Source: Hofstenia miamia
Taxonomy: Eukaryota; Xenacoelomorpha; Acoela
NCBI GenBank assembly: GCA_004352715.1
Contig: SCFE01000097.1
Span: 29,545-93,544 of the forward strand
Length of the DNA: 64,000 nt
Direction of reading: 5' to 3'
A program made the position numbers and the translations under genes. Positions 37,301-48,549 of the stretch are shown here, one piece after another. The notes beneath the pieces were generated by a model. It searched no databases, was not told where the DNA came from, and worked only from the letters and a program-made list of their open reading frames with translations. How positions within the stretch are numbered: the first letter of the stretch is position 1; the number at the start of each line of letters is the position of its first letter.

Positions 37301-40300
37301 ATTAGAAATAGAGATGATATATGGCGTGATGACATTATTCTTTTTTTTCTAAAGCAGGAGTAGACAGAACACGTTTGACTCTTTTTAATGAATTATTTGG
37401 CAGCTTTCAAAATTTATTTATTGGGATTTGTGGGTGTGATGTGGGGGTTTTGGGGTCAATTTGTAGACGTTTCTTTTGGTTATGTACATATATTACAAAG
37501 ACCTTTCCTCCATCGACTTCGTGATTATTATTTTTGTATTAGTAAGTTGTTTTGAAAGTTTTAAATTAGACCGTATAAGACAAAATCAAAAGGTAAGGCC
37601 ACGTTGACAAACTTGACTTTAAATATCTGACGGAGGTTCATAATCTCTGCATTTTTTTTGGTAAATGTAAGCTCAAGTAACGAAATATTTTAGCACAAAT
37701 TTTGGCCTCTTTGCAATCTAAGGCTTATAACCATTACAAGGTTCTTCAAAGATAATACTAATTTTCTATAATTTGTATGAAGGCTTTGAGTCTCATTTGA
37801 TTCGGTTTATGCATAGTTTGTTGAATTGGAGTAAAAATACCTGCTGTTATTCCCTAAATCTAGAATTTAGAATCGATTCAATGACTGCATTAAGGCATTT
37901 CATCTTAAAATGCGAGATATTAGCATGGCTATTGGTGAATGTGTTCTCATGTGTGAATATTTGTGGTAAAGTGTATTTCTGTGCCTGAACTACTTGTAGA
38001 CATTAATTATTGTATTCAAATTATCCTCATAGCTAAGCAACAAATGATTACGTCTTTTAAGTCCAATGGAGCAACAGCTAAACATAAATATTGTTAGAAA
38101 GCAAGATCAGGGAGCTGTGGTCAGTGTCCACCATGATATTAAGTTTAACAAAAAATCAAACATTTTTTTATCATGAGAGAGAGAGAAGAAGAAAAAGGGA
38201 AATGAGAGCTAACAAAATTGGTTAACTATGGTAATAATTAAACAGACCTATTAACAGATTTTAAAGGTTATTCATATAGTAGTTTATTAAAAAACCGTTA
38301 ACAGATCTGTTCAACAAATTATTAAAAATTGTCATCACTGCCTGTGCTGCTGCCGATTTTGTAAATATTTATAAGTTTGTGAGTTAGAAGTGTCTGACTT
38401 ACAGTAATTTGTCAGAAATTGGCCAAAGTTTAACAACTCGTATTTAAGAAAGTTGATTTCGAAATTGAAAATATTTTCAAAATATTGCTGAAATTTTAGA
38501 ATATTAACTCTTTCTCAATGATGTCTGCAATTGATGTGATAAATGTGGATGGCACCTGCAGTACAAAGGAATCGTTCAAATGCGACATATGCATTCCCAT
38601 AATGTGGAGATGCGATGGTATGTACGATTGTTCAAATCATGAAGATGAGAAAAACTGCAGTGAAATCGTTAAAGCACGAGATGACGGTGAGTAGCTTAAA
38701 CCTACCTGGAATTTTGAGAGGGTAATTAAATTAAATGTTTACATAATACATTAATACTTCTACTGTGATATCTTAAAATATATAAAGAGAACAAACAAAC
38801 TACCTTACCAAATGAAACTATTTGGCATCCTTTAAAAAATCTCTATAAATGCATTTGTGCTGGCTTACTTAAAATTTCAATATAAAAAAGATATTCCTAA
38901 TCATTTTATGACACTTCTAAAATTGAAATATTTCTGAACGCATAATGGGTTAATACGCATTCTTAGCCAATGAATTAAATAAAAAATTTGCAAAAAAACA
39001 TCCAGAATGATCTTTCAGAATGGTTCACATTCTTTTCCATATTTATAGACTCTTAGAAGGAAATCCTAGCTACGTCATTGACTGATATATTTTCTCCAAG
39101 AACTCCCAATAGTCAGATGTATTGTAGTTTCTAAGGCTAGACTGATAGTGAGGAATTTTCCTTAAGCAAATGATTGGGCACACTTCATTTCTTTCTGTTA
39201 AATAGGGTGTAAAATAGGGGCTAGAAATCAGAGACAATCCTGATTTATGATATCAACACAATACTCGATGACTCCCAGCTATTCATTTGCCTTTCTATTC
39301 TAAACTTCTGAAGTTAGTGAGTAGGCTTTTTCAACATCCATGGAAGGAGGATGCAAACTTTTGATGTCATCTTCCACATTTTTGTATACTTTCCGGTTCT
39401 TCAGTATTAGATACTGACTTGGGAGCTCCCTTCTCAAAATAATCCGAATGTTTTAAACAGTGAGGAAAAACATTCTGAAAATACCTTGAAAAAACAGCAG
39501 TGTATATGGTGGAATTGAAAAAAAGCTGGCAAACTGGCTTATTAAATTTAAATAATACAAAGCTCAGTATTCTATGTTTATTGAGCAGAATTTTGGTAAT
39601 GCATTCAAGCTTTCAAAAACATTATAAAAAACATTGAAATTTAGTGTATAAGTATATAAGTATTTATAAAATCTTCACCAATTATATATGTAACTATTAC
39701 ACATCAAAATACATTAACCAGCATTTTAATGCTATGCATTATGGAGAATCTGAAAATCCAGCGATCTATAGATTTTTGTTTTAATTTTCTACTACATATT
39801 TCCAGTACTTATATATATATATATTCACATTTCCTATTTTCTATAATAAATTTTTACGGAGGTCAGAGTTGTTTCAAAGCTTACGGGTTTGTTTTAAGAA
39901 TGTTGTAGAAAAACACAAAAACATAAAAAAGCATTTTTTGCACAATTCGAAAAAAACGTTTTCAACAGTACTCTGAATGTAACTCAATGAAATTTCTCAA
40001 TTTTTGACACTCCTCAAAAACCAACAAAGTAAATTATATACGCTTTCGAACAGTTGGGGCATTAGTGGCTTTTTACAACACTCATTTGCAACAGAAAGTC
40101 CAGACAGATTGAACGAAATCTGTCGCTACTTAGTTTATTGGATTGGTTGCATATCGATATGGGTTCTTTACAATTTGAATTAGATCTCTGTGACATTTAT
40201 TCAGAGTTTAATTTGAACGTTCTTGTCGAGAGGGTAGAACATAATCTGGTTGAGGGTTCCTCCATAGAGCTTTGAATTTCCTAGGTTTCATAGCTTTAAA

Positions 40301-40954
40301 GGGAATGTTGCTGGCAATGAGAGAAATTTCCGACACATTTAGTAAGTATTTATGGCTTTCTCTTAGGTGTAGAAAAGTATAAGGCGAGGTCTCATGAACG
40401 GATGGACTGTTTCATGGCTTGCCTGATGTTCAGAGGCTTAACGTTTACGCTATTTAAGCCTTTGAGCATTACCGGGTCATTACATGATGATACTTGTTTT
40501 CGGGTTTGTTACCGCCAAGATCAATACGTTTGTTGAAACATTTCTTAATGGCATCACAGGGATTTCTACTTATTAGCAACATGAAAATGAGTATTTGAGA
40601 ATGTTAATATGAGAAATGGTTAAAAAGACAGTGCTTATACATTTCAAAAGTATATTATAAACACCCTTAAAATTCACCTGTTAACTACAGCCAAAATCTT
40701 GCAGAGAAACACTTTCTTTTGCAAGTAAAGCTAGGTTTATTAATTTTATCAATAGTATTATTTCATTTCTTTTCACAGCTTCATGCTGGTATCCCTCTCA
40801 GCTTGGGGAACTCACCAATTCCCAGGGAGTCTGAGAGCTTTCCTCAGGACTCTAGCTGTTCCTAACAATGCTGCCTTCTGTGCTACTGCTCCTCCCCACT
40901 TTGATACTCCCAACTCCTCCAAGTATCTCCTATGCTTCTTACTCACTGCTCCTA

Positions 40955-41001
<47 letters not shown>

Positions 41002-41047
41002 CATTATTGTCATTTAATAACATTATTCCAAGCTGTATGCTTAAACA

Positions 41048-41083
<36 letters not shown>

Positions 41084-43934
41084 AATAATACATATATACA
41101 AACATGAAATACACACAATCTAAAATATGCTACAACTATAAATTTTAGAGCCCAAATGGCGTTGTGCCAATGATGATTACATTCTTAAGAAGCAGAAATG
41201 CAATCATGTCATTGATTGCTCAGACGCTTCTGATGAATCAAATTGCACAGTTTACCAAAATGAAGACTATGTAAGTAAATTTACTTAAACTAAGCCTTAT
41301 AAAAATGCTTAGCAATCGAGCGAATGGCTGAGTGTGTTTATTAATGGGACAAGAGAAGACTATTCCGATGTGAAACACATGGGGACTTTATCACGTGAGA
41401 AGATTAATAAATATGGAGTCAAAATTGACGACTTCATAATTCAGTGCTCATTTGATTCAGAACCTTGTTCATATGAAAACTTTGTGAAATGGCAAAATGA
41501 TATCTATGGCAATTGTTTCACGTTTAATCATAAAGACAAGTAAGTTCATAAATTGAATTGGTGATCTGTCACTAATTTAGGATTCCAGTGACGTCAACTA
41601 GAGAAGGATCATTGTATGGACTTAAGCTGGCCATGTACATTGACCTTAATAATTACGTTCATCTCTTATCACAAGAGGCAGGTGTTCGCGTAAGTATTCA
41701 TCCACGAAATGTACAACCATTTCCAGAAGACGAAGGTTTTTCGGTTTCTCCAGGCACAGCGACATTTATCAGGATTCAAGAAAAGCAATTCAAACGGGTC
41801 CCTCACTTCCGCAATAAGTGCAATGAAAATAAGTGGCCAGAAACAGTGAAGATAATGAACAATTCTCAATACAGGTTTCTTCTATTTTTTCATATTTCTT
41901 AGAAAAAAACGTAAATCAATATTTAGATACACTTCTAAAGCATGCAATAAGTTCTGCTTGGCTGAATACACTTATAAGAAATGCAACTGTTCCCCATCGT
42001 TGGTTTTAGATGTTGCAAGCATACAAATGTGTAGCTATATTGATCCCAATGATCGGAAATGCTTAGATGATGTTCTTGAAGACTATAGCAGAGGAGTATT
42101 GAAATGTGATTGTGAAGTAAGTGGACTTGATTGATACAATTTTATGTTATGCTTTAGATGTTATCAAATTAATAATTTTTCAATTTGCGGTGGTAAAAAT
42201 TTTAAAAGTTTGCTGCAGAATTATTGATTCACTCTGAGAAAAGGTGATAGACATAGATGCTTAATGGTCTACTTTAAGGGGTAGGCGCTCAACCCGTGTG
42301 AATTGGTCCTGCCATGTACATGCATAAATATGGCGAAGTAATGTAACACAGATAAGCCGAGCCCACAATGAACAAAGTAACGCTAGGGATTCTGGACATG
42401 TCACATTAAGAAAAATATAGTTCATTTCAAAAAGCAAATTGTGCCGTCTGAGGCAATGGGTACATACAGCCTGAACTTATAATTCTAAATTTAAGTAATT
42501 CTTCGGTGCAACTATCGCTAATATATGACTTAAGACATATTTTCATAATCAATTTTATCAGGATTTACATTGAATTATTTATTTTTCCCTGAATTCGAAT
42601 ATTGAGAAATTTGTTTCTAAAATTTAAAATATTGAAATTTATGGAATCATTCAAAAACTGTTTAGGTTCCCTGTGAAGAAGTAAAGTATCGTACAGATTT
42701 TTCTGCTGCAAGTTGGCCTGAAGTAGAATATCTTATCCACTTCCTGAGAATGCTCATAAATGAAACGGGTGCGGAGATTTCTAAAAAGATTTGGAATTTA
42801 AGATTGCTATTGATTGAGCATGAGTTCAATGAAGAGGTTATGAAATTTGTTTGCAGAGAAGTAAAAAAAGAGTTCGTTAAAGTTGAAATATATTTTGACG
42901 ATTTGTCCCTAGAAGATATTTATGAGGTAATCCATTTAGATTAAGACGGTTGGTTTTAGTCTTTCTTTGAAACTTGTACCTCAAATACAAATATGTCTAT
43001 ATTCCTAGATGATAGGCATGCAATGTCTCAAAGTTTAAATAATTTCTAAGTTATCTAGGCATCCTAAACATGATCTGCACTTCTTAAAGGAAACCAGTTT
43101 ATCATCTTAATTATCTCTTAGCATCTTATGCGCTACAGAACAATTTCATATAATTTACAGGATTTAAGGAGTCTAATAACGCTAGCTAACGATAAATTGA
43201 ATGCTATAGAAAACTAACACATACAACATCTATTTTACTAATTACCTTGTAAATTCGACCCGATTCAATCCACAACTGGCCTAGTTCCGAATCCGAGCCT
43301 TACTGAAAGTTGAAAACTGCTCAAATCTATTCATTAATTAATAATTTCTACAACAAGCCATATTTACATTTAACAATACTTTTCAGTGCGTTCTCAATTT
43401 TTAGTAGGCTACATCAGTTCCATAGCATAAAATAAATGCAAAAATTTGTGTAAAATAATATTTTAATAATTAGCAAAGATTGAATGGAAGTTTCTCTTCC
43501 ATTTTGATAAACAACTGACTTAAGTTCTATTCATTATATAAAACTCAGAAACATCTATATACTCTCTGAATCACATTGTTTGTGGTCGTAATTATAAAAT
43601 GTATATTTTCCTGATAACATCTATAACGACTCTAATACAAATTTATATTCTTCTCATCCACCAAAAAAAGATTTTTTCCTGTTATGATTCACATCTTTGA
43701 ATAATTTAGGAGAGCCAACTAACTTGGAACACTTACATCAGCAATATCGGGGGTTCCCTTGGACTGTGGGTCGGCCTAAGCATCATAAGTCTGGTTGAAG
43801 CTTTCGAAGTGATATTCTACTTAGCTGCATGGTTTTATAAAATGAAGTTTATTCAGAAAACTTTTAGAAGTAATTCAACAGACAGTGATGGGACACACAG
43901 TAATGGACGTGTTAAAGCATCGACAGATGTATAA
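31328..43934 (+). CDS. DEG/ENaC-family cation channel subunit with two LDLa modules (8 exons, 606 aa)
   Basis: DEG/ENaC/ASIC subunits form trimeric, amiloride-sensitive sodium channels of the plasma membrane. Coding exons: 31328-31642, 38500-38686, 41149-41270, 41313-41539, 41581-41874, 41927-42116, 42666-42926 and 43710-43934; all have AG/GT borders and consistent phase. The ATG is the first after an in-frame TGA. Landmarks are the gating His-Gly at residues 24-25, TM1 at about 39-59, then WPSVTVCNLN. A six-Cys LDLa module follows at 125-158 and a four-Cys one at 173-200. The finger/palm region has QCSFDSEPC and YGNCFTFN (273-280), GVRVSIHP and a SVSPGTAT strand. The Cys-rich region has CNKFCLAEYTYKKCNC, and KVEIYFDDLS stands before TM2. 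The pore is GGSLGLWVGLSIISLVE (546-562) with G-L-S as the GxS filter. C. elegans EGAS proteins offer an analogy, with EGF modules fused to a DEG/ENaC channel. Ligand and tissue cannot be read from sequence. Confidence 0.93.
32393..32925 (-). pseudogene. 3' end of a mariner-like transposon in channel intron 1
   Basis: The minus strand encodes a C-terminal transposase piece: NVDDLRQFIRDAISEINDKP, followed by LINKVLLAFKHRMHLI and VENGGSHIEQL. This is the common C-terminal form of Tc1/mariner-superfamily transposases from arthropods (RI.EA...I...ML..V...F..RL..C....GGHIEHL). The coding part is much more GC-rich (32630-32925) than its surroundings. Its outer end reads TACAGGGTGTCCCAAAAAT at 32392, a typical mariner terminus next to TA. 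The catalytic part and left end are missing. Confidence 0.75.
33685..34740 (+). repeat. Dispersed repeat split by a LINE fragment
   Basis: 33685-33857 and 34612-34740 are successive parts of the repeat seen intact at 30225-30560. Between them lies the LINE fragment 33858-34610. The simplest reading is that the LINE inserted into an older repeat copy. Confidence 0.6.
33858..34610 (+). pseudogene. LINE 3' coding fragment
   Basis: An open frame at 33872-34387 encodes the region after the RT active site. SVSVKDLGVYISKNLSSNSH matches the DLGV.ls..L.f..H motif, followed by LRTKIHIYNTIIKSKLTYAF and LEKLQRRCTKFIL, the usual C-terminal order of Jockey/CR1-like LINE ORF2. It lacks the RT core and is probably 5' truncated, as LINE insertions often are. 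A 171-codon frame remains open, so it is rather young or lightly mutated. Confidence 0.85.
34795..34988 (-). pseudogene. LINE RT fragment, minus strand
   Basis: The reverse strand reads NLIKGFLTDRLHTK, then VVPQGTIMGPLLF after a frame change. This is RT motif B (GVPQGSxLGPLLF). It abuts the plus-strand LINE piece beginning at about 34990, so two LINE pieces meet in opposite orientation. Confidence 0.7.
34990..35805 (+). pseudogene. LINE RT fragment, plus strand
   Basis: MSDITPLYKTGDPIIAKNYR continues into SISITHPFSKLFEKLL and YGFRAKHCTSDAI (35000-35200). A decayed motif A (KAFH) and motif B (GVLQGTI near 35430) follow, then YLGVDIDKDLKFDKF near 35700-35745. Several stops. It is closely related to the copy at 9560-11095, which shares NYxSISITHPFSKxFEKLL. 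Confidence 0.85.
35820..38499. other. Remainder of channel intron 1
   Basis: Non-coding sequence without a recognised feature. An open frame at 37773-37988 matches nothing I know. Confidence 0.5.
38500..38686 (+). CDS. Channel exon 2: canonical LDL-receptor class A module
   Basis: The exon starts in phase 0 after TTTTAG and ends phase 1 before GTGAGT. It encodes residues 106-168 of the channel. Six Cys stand at 125, 133, 136, 143, 149 and 158, with CIPIMWRCDGMYDC and the calcium-site acids D144, D148, D154 and E155. The spacing between Cys II and III is two residues instead of the usual four or so. The module lies outside the membrane, between the first palm strand and the finger. Confidence 0.9.
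40780..41082. repeat. GC-richer fragment with (ATT)n and (AT)n runs
   Basis: A GC-rich segment (40783-40950) precedes an (ATT)n run at about 40956-41000 and an (AT)n run at about 41050-41082. Read on the minus strand, a unique body ending in (AAT)n looks like the 3' end of a retroposon. The family was not identified. Confidence 0.4.
41149..41270 (+). CDS. Channel exon 3: degenerate LDLa module with four Cys
   Basis: This 122-nt exon has phase 1 in and phase 0 out. KWRC, then KKQKCNHVIDCSDASDESNC, fits an LDLa repeat from Cys II onward. Cys III is replaced by Tyr178 and Cys I is absent, while Cys II, IV, V and VI (173, 185, 191, 200) and the acidic calcium ligands remain. In LDLa folds the bonds are I-III, II-V and IV-VI, so exactly one whole bond is missing. 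Confidence 0.85.
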
Positions 43935-43999
43935 TACGCATGCTTCCCAAACGCCACTTGTTTCAAATTTATATATTTTCTTATAATTATTTGACATCC

Positions 44000-44005
44000 A
44001 ATAAA
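44000..44005 (+). terminator. Polyadenylation signal of the channel gene
   Basis: AATAAA lies 66 bases after the TAA stop at 43934, a usual distance for a short 3' UTR. Confidence 0.6.
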
Positions 44006-44389
44006 ATTGATAAAGTATGAAAATAATTCAAATGGTCTAAGCTCACAGTCGTCTACTTTATTTTGCCAAAGTCTATATGTATTATCACGAGACTTTCCCT
44101 AAATATAATAAATTGAAATCTGAAAAACTGAATGCCAAAGAAAGAGACTAACAACAAAATAAGAGTTTTACATATCTATCAAAGCTTATTGAAGAATTAC
44201 AAAATTTTGAAAATGCTGCTGTCGTCAGCGTAGTGATGACATTATCACTTCCTTTTGTAGAGGAGGATTGCCTTAGTAACATACAAAGTTTTATAGTAAA
44301 ATATTTAGAACGAAAATTTTCATTAGGAATTAGGAGGGCTGAATCGACCTCTTGTGATTTCAGCAGTAAAAAATATGAAGAAGAAGAAA

Positions 44390-45706
44390 AATCTTTATTC
44401 AAAAATTGATTGAACAATAAAGAATACTGATAACAATTCTGAAAGCGTCAAGAAAAGAAATACAAACAAAATAAAATGAAACACAACAAGAAATAGTTAC
44501 AAATAATAGTGTAATATGAACTGGGATTATGGCGATGTTAGTTTCTTTTAATAGAGTGATCAGATTGTCAAAATTTATAACCTCGTCATTTCAGTCTCTT
44601 TATATTAAATGTGTAAAAGTATTTTTAATGTCAAACTTAAAGTTTTTTAATCGAGTTATTTGTTTGATATATTTCGGTAATTTATTCCATATATTTATAG
44701 CTGTGTTTAGAAAATGAAATGAAATGAAACAAAATGAAATATCTATATTTAGAGTTGCTTTTTACAATATAAAATACTGTTTACAACTCTAAATAGCGTC
44801 AAACAATAGAAATAAAGGAACAAAACACATACAAAAATACTATTTACAAAAATAATTACAAATACTAGCTTGGGCTATGGCGAATTTAGGTTAGATGTGG
44901 TCTATTGAATAATCACTATTATAAAATTTAAAACCTCGCCATTTGTATTCAAGCCTTTCTTTTGTATAACTACAGAAGTATTTTTTAATTTCGTTTTTGA
45001 ATACTCTTAATCTATTTATTTGTTTTATAGATTTAGGTAAATTATTCCATATATTTATTGATGTGCTGAGAAATGAATTTTTCATTATTTTATTGTTACA
45101 TAGAAGAGGCCTAATTTTTAGGGTTCTATGATTATGTCTAAGCAATATTTTAGAGAATATAGAAAGTTAGATTGGTAGTATGGAATAATATTATTAAATA
45201 TTTTAAGAAAAGTAGTCAATATATTTTAATAAACGATGCATTGCGAATTTAGAAAAGTTTTTGTTAATTTCTTGATTTCTATATTTCTGTTATATATATA
45301 TGATTAACATCTATTTTTATAGCCCATTTTATCTGTACATTGAATTTATTGCAAAGTTGTTGATTTATGTCGGTATATAGTATGTTTCCGTAATTAAAGT
45401 GGCTTAGTATTAATGGGTGAATTAATTGAATTTTTGCTGTGGTTGGAAGCTGTTGCTAAAAGCCTTAATTGAAATAGCCATTTTCTTAATAACATTAGTA
45501 ATTTGTTTTTAATAAAATTAAGTTGAGAATCAAAAATGATACCTAAATATTTAAAAGAATGAACTTGTTCTATGTATGTATCATTAAATTTCAATATAAA
45601 TTGTGAACTATTTGTGGATTTATTGTTAGATTTAGGTCTAATTAAGCGAAATTGAGTGTTAGGTGGGTTTATTCTTAGTTTTAGTGAAGCAAAACATTGT
45701 GCAAGA
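44390..45706 (-). pseudogene. LINE 3' ends: older copy plus tandem copy A
   Basis: On the minus strand, 44714-45706 encodes the LINE C-terminus. QVHSFKYLGIIFDSQLNF lies near 45535-45595. SINIWNNLPKSIKQINRLRV follows at about 44980-45075, and the end is YKWRGFKF at about 44905-44940. A 3' tail follows with ATTTCATTTTGTTTCATTTC near 44714-44750. A diverged third copy of the same 3' end lies at 44390-44705. The frame is broken near 45200-45400. Confidence 0.8.
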
Positions 45707-45711
45707 AGTTT

Positions 45712-47060
45712 TTTAATTTAGTTATTTGTTTGATATATTTCGGTAATTTATTCAATATATTTATAGCTGTGTTTAGAAAATGAAATGAAATGAAATAAAA
45801 TGAAATATCTATATTTAGAGTTGCTTTTTACAATATAAAATACTGTTTACAACTCTAAATAGCGTCAAACAATAGAAATAAAGGAACAAAACACATACAA
45901 AAATACTATTTACAAAAATAATTACAAATACTAGCTTGGGCTATGGCGAATTTAGGTTAGATGTGGTCTATTGAATAATCACTATTATAAAATTTAAAAC
46001 CTCGCCATTTGTATTCAAGCCTTTCTTTTGTATAACTACAGAAGTATTTTTTAATTTCGTTTTTGAATACTCTTAATCTATTTATTTGTTTTATAGATTT
46101 AGGTAAATTATTCCATATATTTATTGATGTGTTGAGAAATGAATTTTTCATTATTTTCTTGTTACATGGAAGAGGCCTAATTTTTAGGGTTCTATGATTA
46201 TGTCTAAGCAATATTTTAGAGGATAGAAAGTTAGATTGGTAGTATGGAATAATATTATTAAATATTTTAAGAAAAGTAGTCAATATATTTTAATAAACGA
46301 TGCATTGCGAATTTAGAAAAGTTTTTGTTAATTTCTTGATTTCTATATTTCTGTTATATATATATGATTAACTTCTATTTTTATAGCCCATTTTATTTGT
46401 ACATTGAATTTATTGCAAAGTTGTTGATTTATGTCGGTATACAGTATGTTTCCGTAATTAAAGTGGCTTAGTATTAATGGGTGAATTAATTGAGTTTTTG
46501 CTGTGGTTGGAAGCTGTTGCTAAAAGCCTTAATTGAAATAGCCATTTTCTTAATAACATTAGTTATTTGTTTTATAAAATTAAGTTGAGAATCAAAAATG
46601 ATACCTAAATATTTAAAAGAATGAACTTGTTCTATGTATGTATCATTAAATTTCAATATAAATTGTGAACTATTTGTGGATATATTAGATTTAGGTCTAA
46701 TTAAGCGAAATTGAGTTTTAGGTGGGTTTATTCTTAGTTTCAGTGAAGCAAAACATTGTGCAAGAAGAGTGAAATTTTTTTCGAGAACTTTTATAGCAGT
46801 TTCAGGAGACTTATGTAAACTAAATAGCATATCATCAGCATATTGTATAACATTACATTTGGTATGATTGCTGAAATAATTTACATAGAGTCAGAGATAA
46901 TTTCATTTTGGTTAGATAGCTGCGTATTAGGTCTGCACATTTGTCTGAGAAGCCCAGAATTTATATTTATTTAATTAATATGTGGTGGTCGATAGAATCA
47001 AATGCCTTTAATAAATATAAGCATGCAACTGCTGAACACTCATCAATAAGAGAGTTTATA
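45712..47060 (-). pseudogene. LINE with RT core: tandem copy B
   Basis: On the minus strand, motif A ACLYLLKAFDSIDHHILI lies near 46970-47025. The active site IQYADDMLFSLH lies near 46820-46860, followed by LRINPPKTQFRLIRP, SFKYLGIIFDSQLNF (about 46590-46640) and the C-terminal frame 45957-46283. It repeats copy A almost base for base (period about 1066 bp) and extends further 5'. Stops lie between motif A and YADD. Non-LTR, Jockey/CR1-like. Confidence 0.88.
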
Positions 47061-47480
47061 ATTATTCGCTTCTTATACCTAATTGGTGGTTAACATTGAA
47101 AAATTGCAAGACCACTGCGTCGAATGGAAAAAAATTCAAAGTTTAATTACTCTGTTACTTTGGACTAGCACTTTTTATGAAAATATAACTATTTCTTAGA
47201 AAACATCATTTTTTGTTGAGTAAATCGACTTTAAGACCAAATTTCCCTCAGACATAAAATTCTAAAATAAGGATTCGTTTAATTTCAAAATAAATTTAAA
47301 GTAATATTGATAGTAAATGTTTTTAATCATAAAAGCCGTCACTGAGGAGCCAATGCATACATATTAGACAACGGAACTATTATTTTGATGGCTTTCAGAC
47401 ACAATCCACCATAGTCCTCATTAGTCGTTGTTTTTTGCCACTTTCAAGCTGCTTCTTAGGCTTTGAGGGAGAGATTTTTG

Positions 47481-47562
47481 CTTTCTTAATATATCTTCCC
47501 TTAGTAGGCTTTCTTAATATATCTTCCCTAAGTAAGCTTTCTTAATATATCTTCCCTTAGTA
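47481..47562. repeat. Three 28-bp tandem repeats
   Basis: CTTTCTTAATATATCTTCCC plus TTAGTAGG repeats three times with one or two changes: 47481-47508, 47509-47536 and 47537-47562. Confidence 0.9.
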
Positions 47563-47854
47563 GCTAAGTTACTGAATGCAGTAGAGGCACAGGACTCTTT
47601 CTGGTTAATTTTGTTAATAGTGAAGCTCTTAAGAATTGTTGCTAGTTTTTCTTAATCGTCTTTTTTTTATATATTCCACATATTTTGCATTGATCATTTT
47701 AAATCTCAATCCTACGTATTTCGTTCTCATTGCCTCCTTACTCTTTTATTCCACCATTCTTAAGATAATAGATTCTTTATTCAGATAAATGTTAACAATT
47801 AAATAACTAATAATTTATCTAAATAGCATCATTAAATTCACAAAAACACATATA

Positions 47855-48549
47855 CAATTCACAAATTACAAAAGAAATCTTCCAAGCTATGGATAAATTA
47901 CCATAGTACTATTTTAATAACGAGTTTTTGGATCTATATAGTTTAAAACAGACAGCATTGTTCGAGACAAAACTATTCTTTTAGATCAAAATAGATATAC
48001 ATTGTACCTACTAAAAATGATTGTTTTCAATGATCTCGCACACTTGTATTATCCTTACATTCGGGTGGAAAATTATTTTCAAATGGAAATATCTGGAAGT
48101 CGAACAAATTTGACAAAACGTCTTTAATGATTGTATATCCTATATATCGTTGAGAAAAGAATATTATATTTCTTTATGAGATTAGCTTAATNCAATTCAC
48201 AAATTACAAAATAAATCTTCCAGGCTATGGATAAATTACTATAGTACTATTTTAATAACGAGTTCTTGTATCTATATAGTATAAAACAGACAGCATTGGT
48301 CGAGTCAAAACCATTCTTTTAGATAAAAATAGATATACATTGTACTTACTAAAAATGATTGTTTTCAATGATCTCGCACACTTGTATTATCCTTACATTC
48401 AAGTTTGTGAAAATTATATCGAGTGGAAAATTATTTTCAAATGGAAATATCTGGAAGTCGAACAAATTTGACAAAACGTCTTTAATGATTGTATATCCTA
48501 TATATCGTTGAGAAAAGAATATTATATTTCTTTATGAGATTAGCTTAAT
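47855..48549. repeat. Direct duplication across a single N (337 and 357 bp)
   Basis: 47855-48191 and 48193-48549 are the same sequence with scattered substitutions and one 20-bp length difference (near 48395-48420 in copy 2). A lone N at 48192 separates them. It is probably an assembly join of two alleles rather than a real tandem duplication. Confidence 0.85.

Noticed and set aside
39300-40560. Possible coding segment in channel intron 2
   Set aside because: Both strands give broken, contradictory readings, and no motif can be named.
40783-41088. A 101-codon frame ending in poly-Tyr and Ile-Tyr
   Set aside because: The tail is translated microsatellite, and the channel exon structure skips this stretch.
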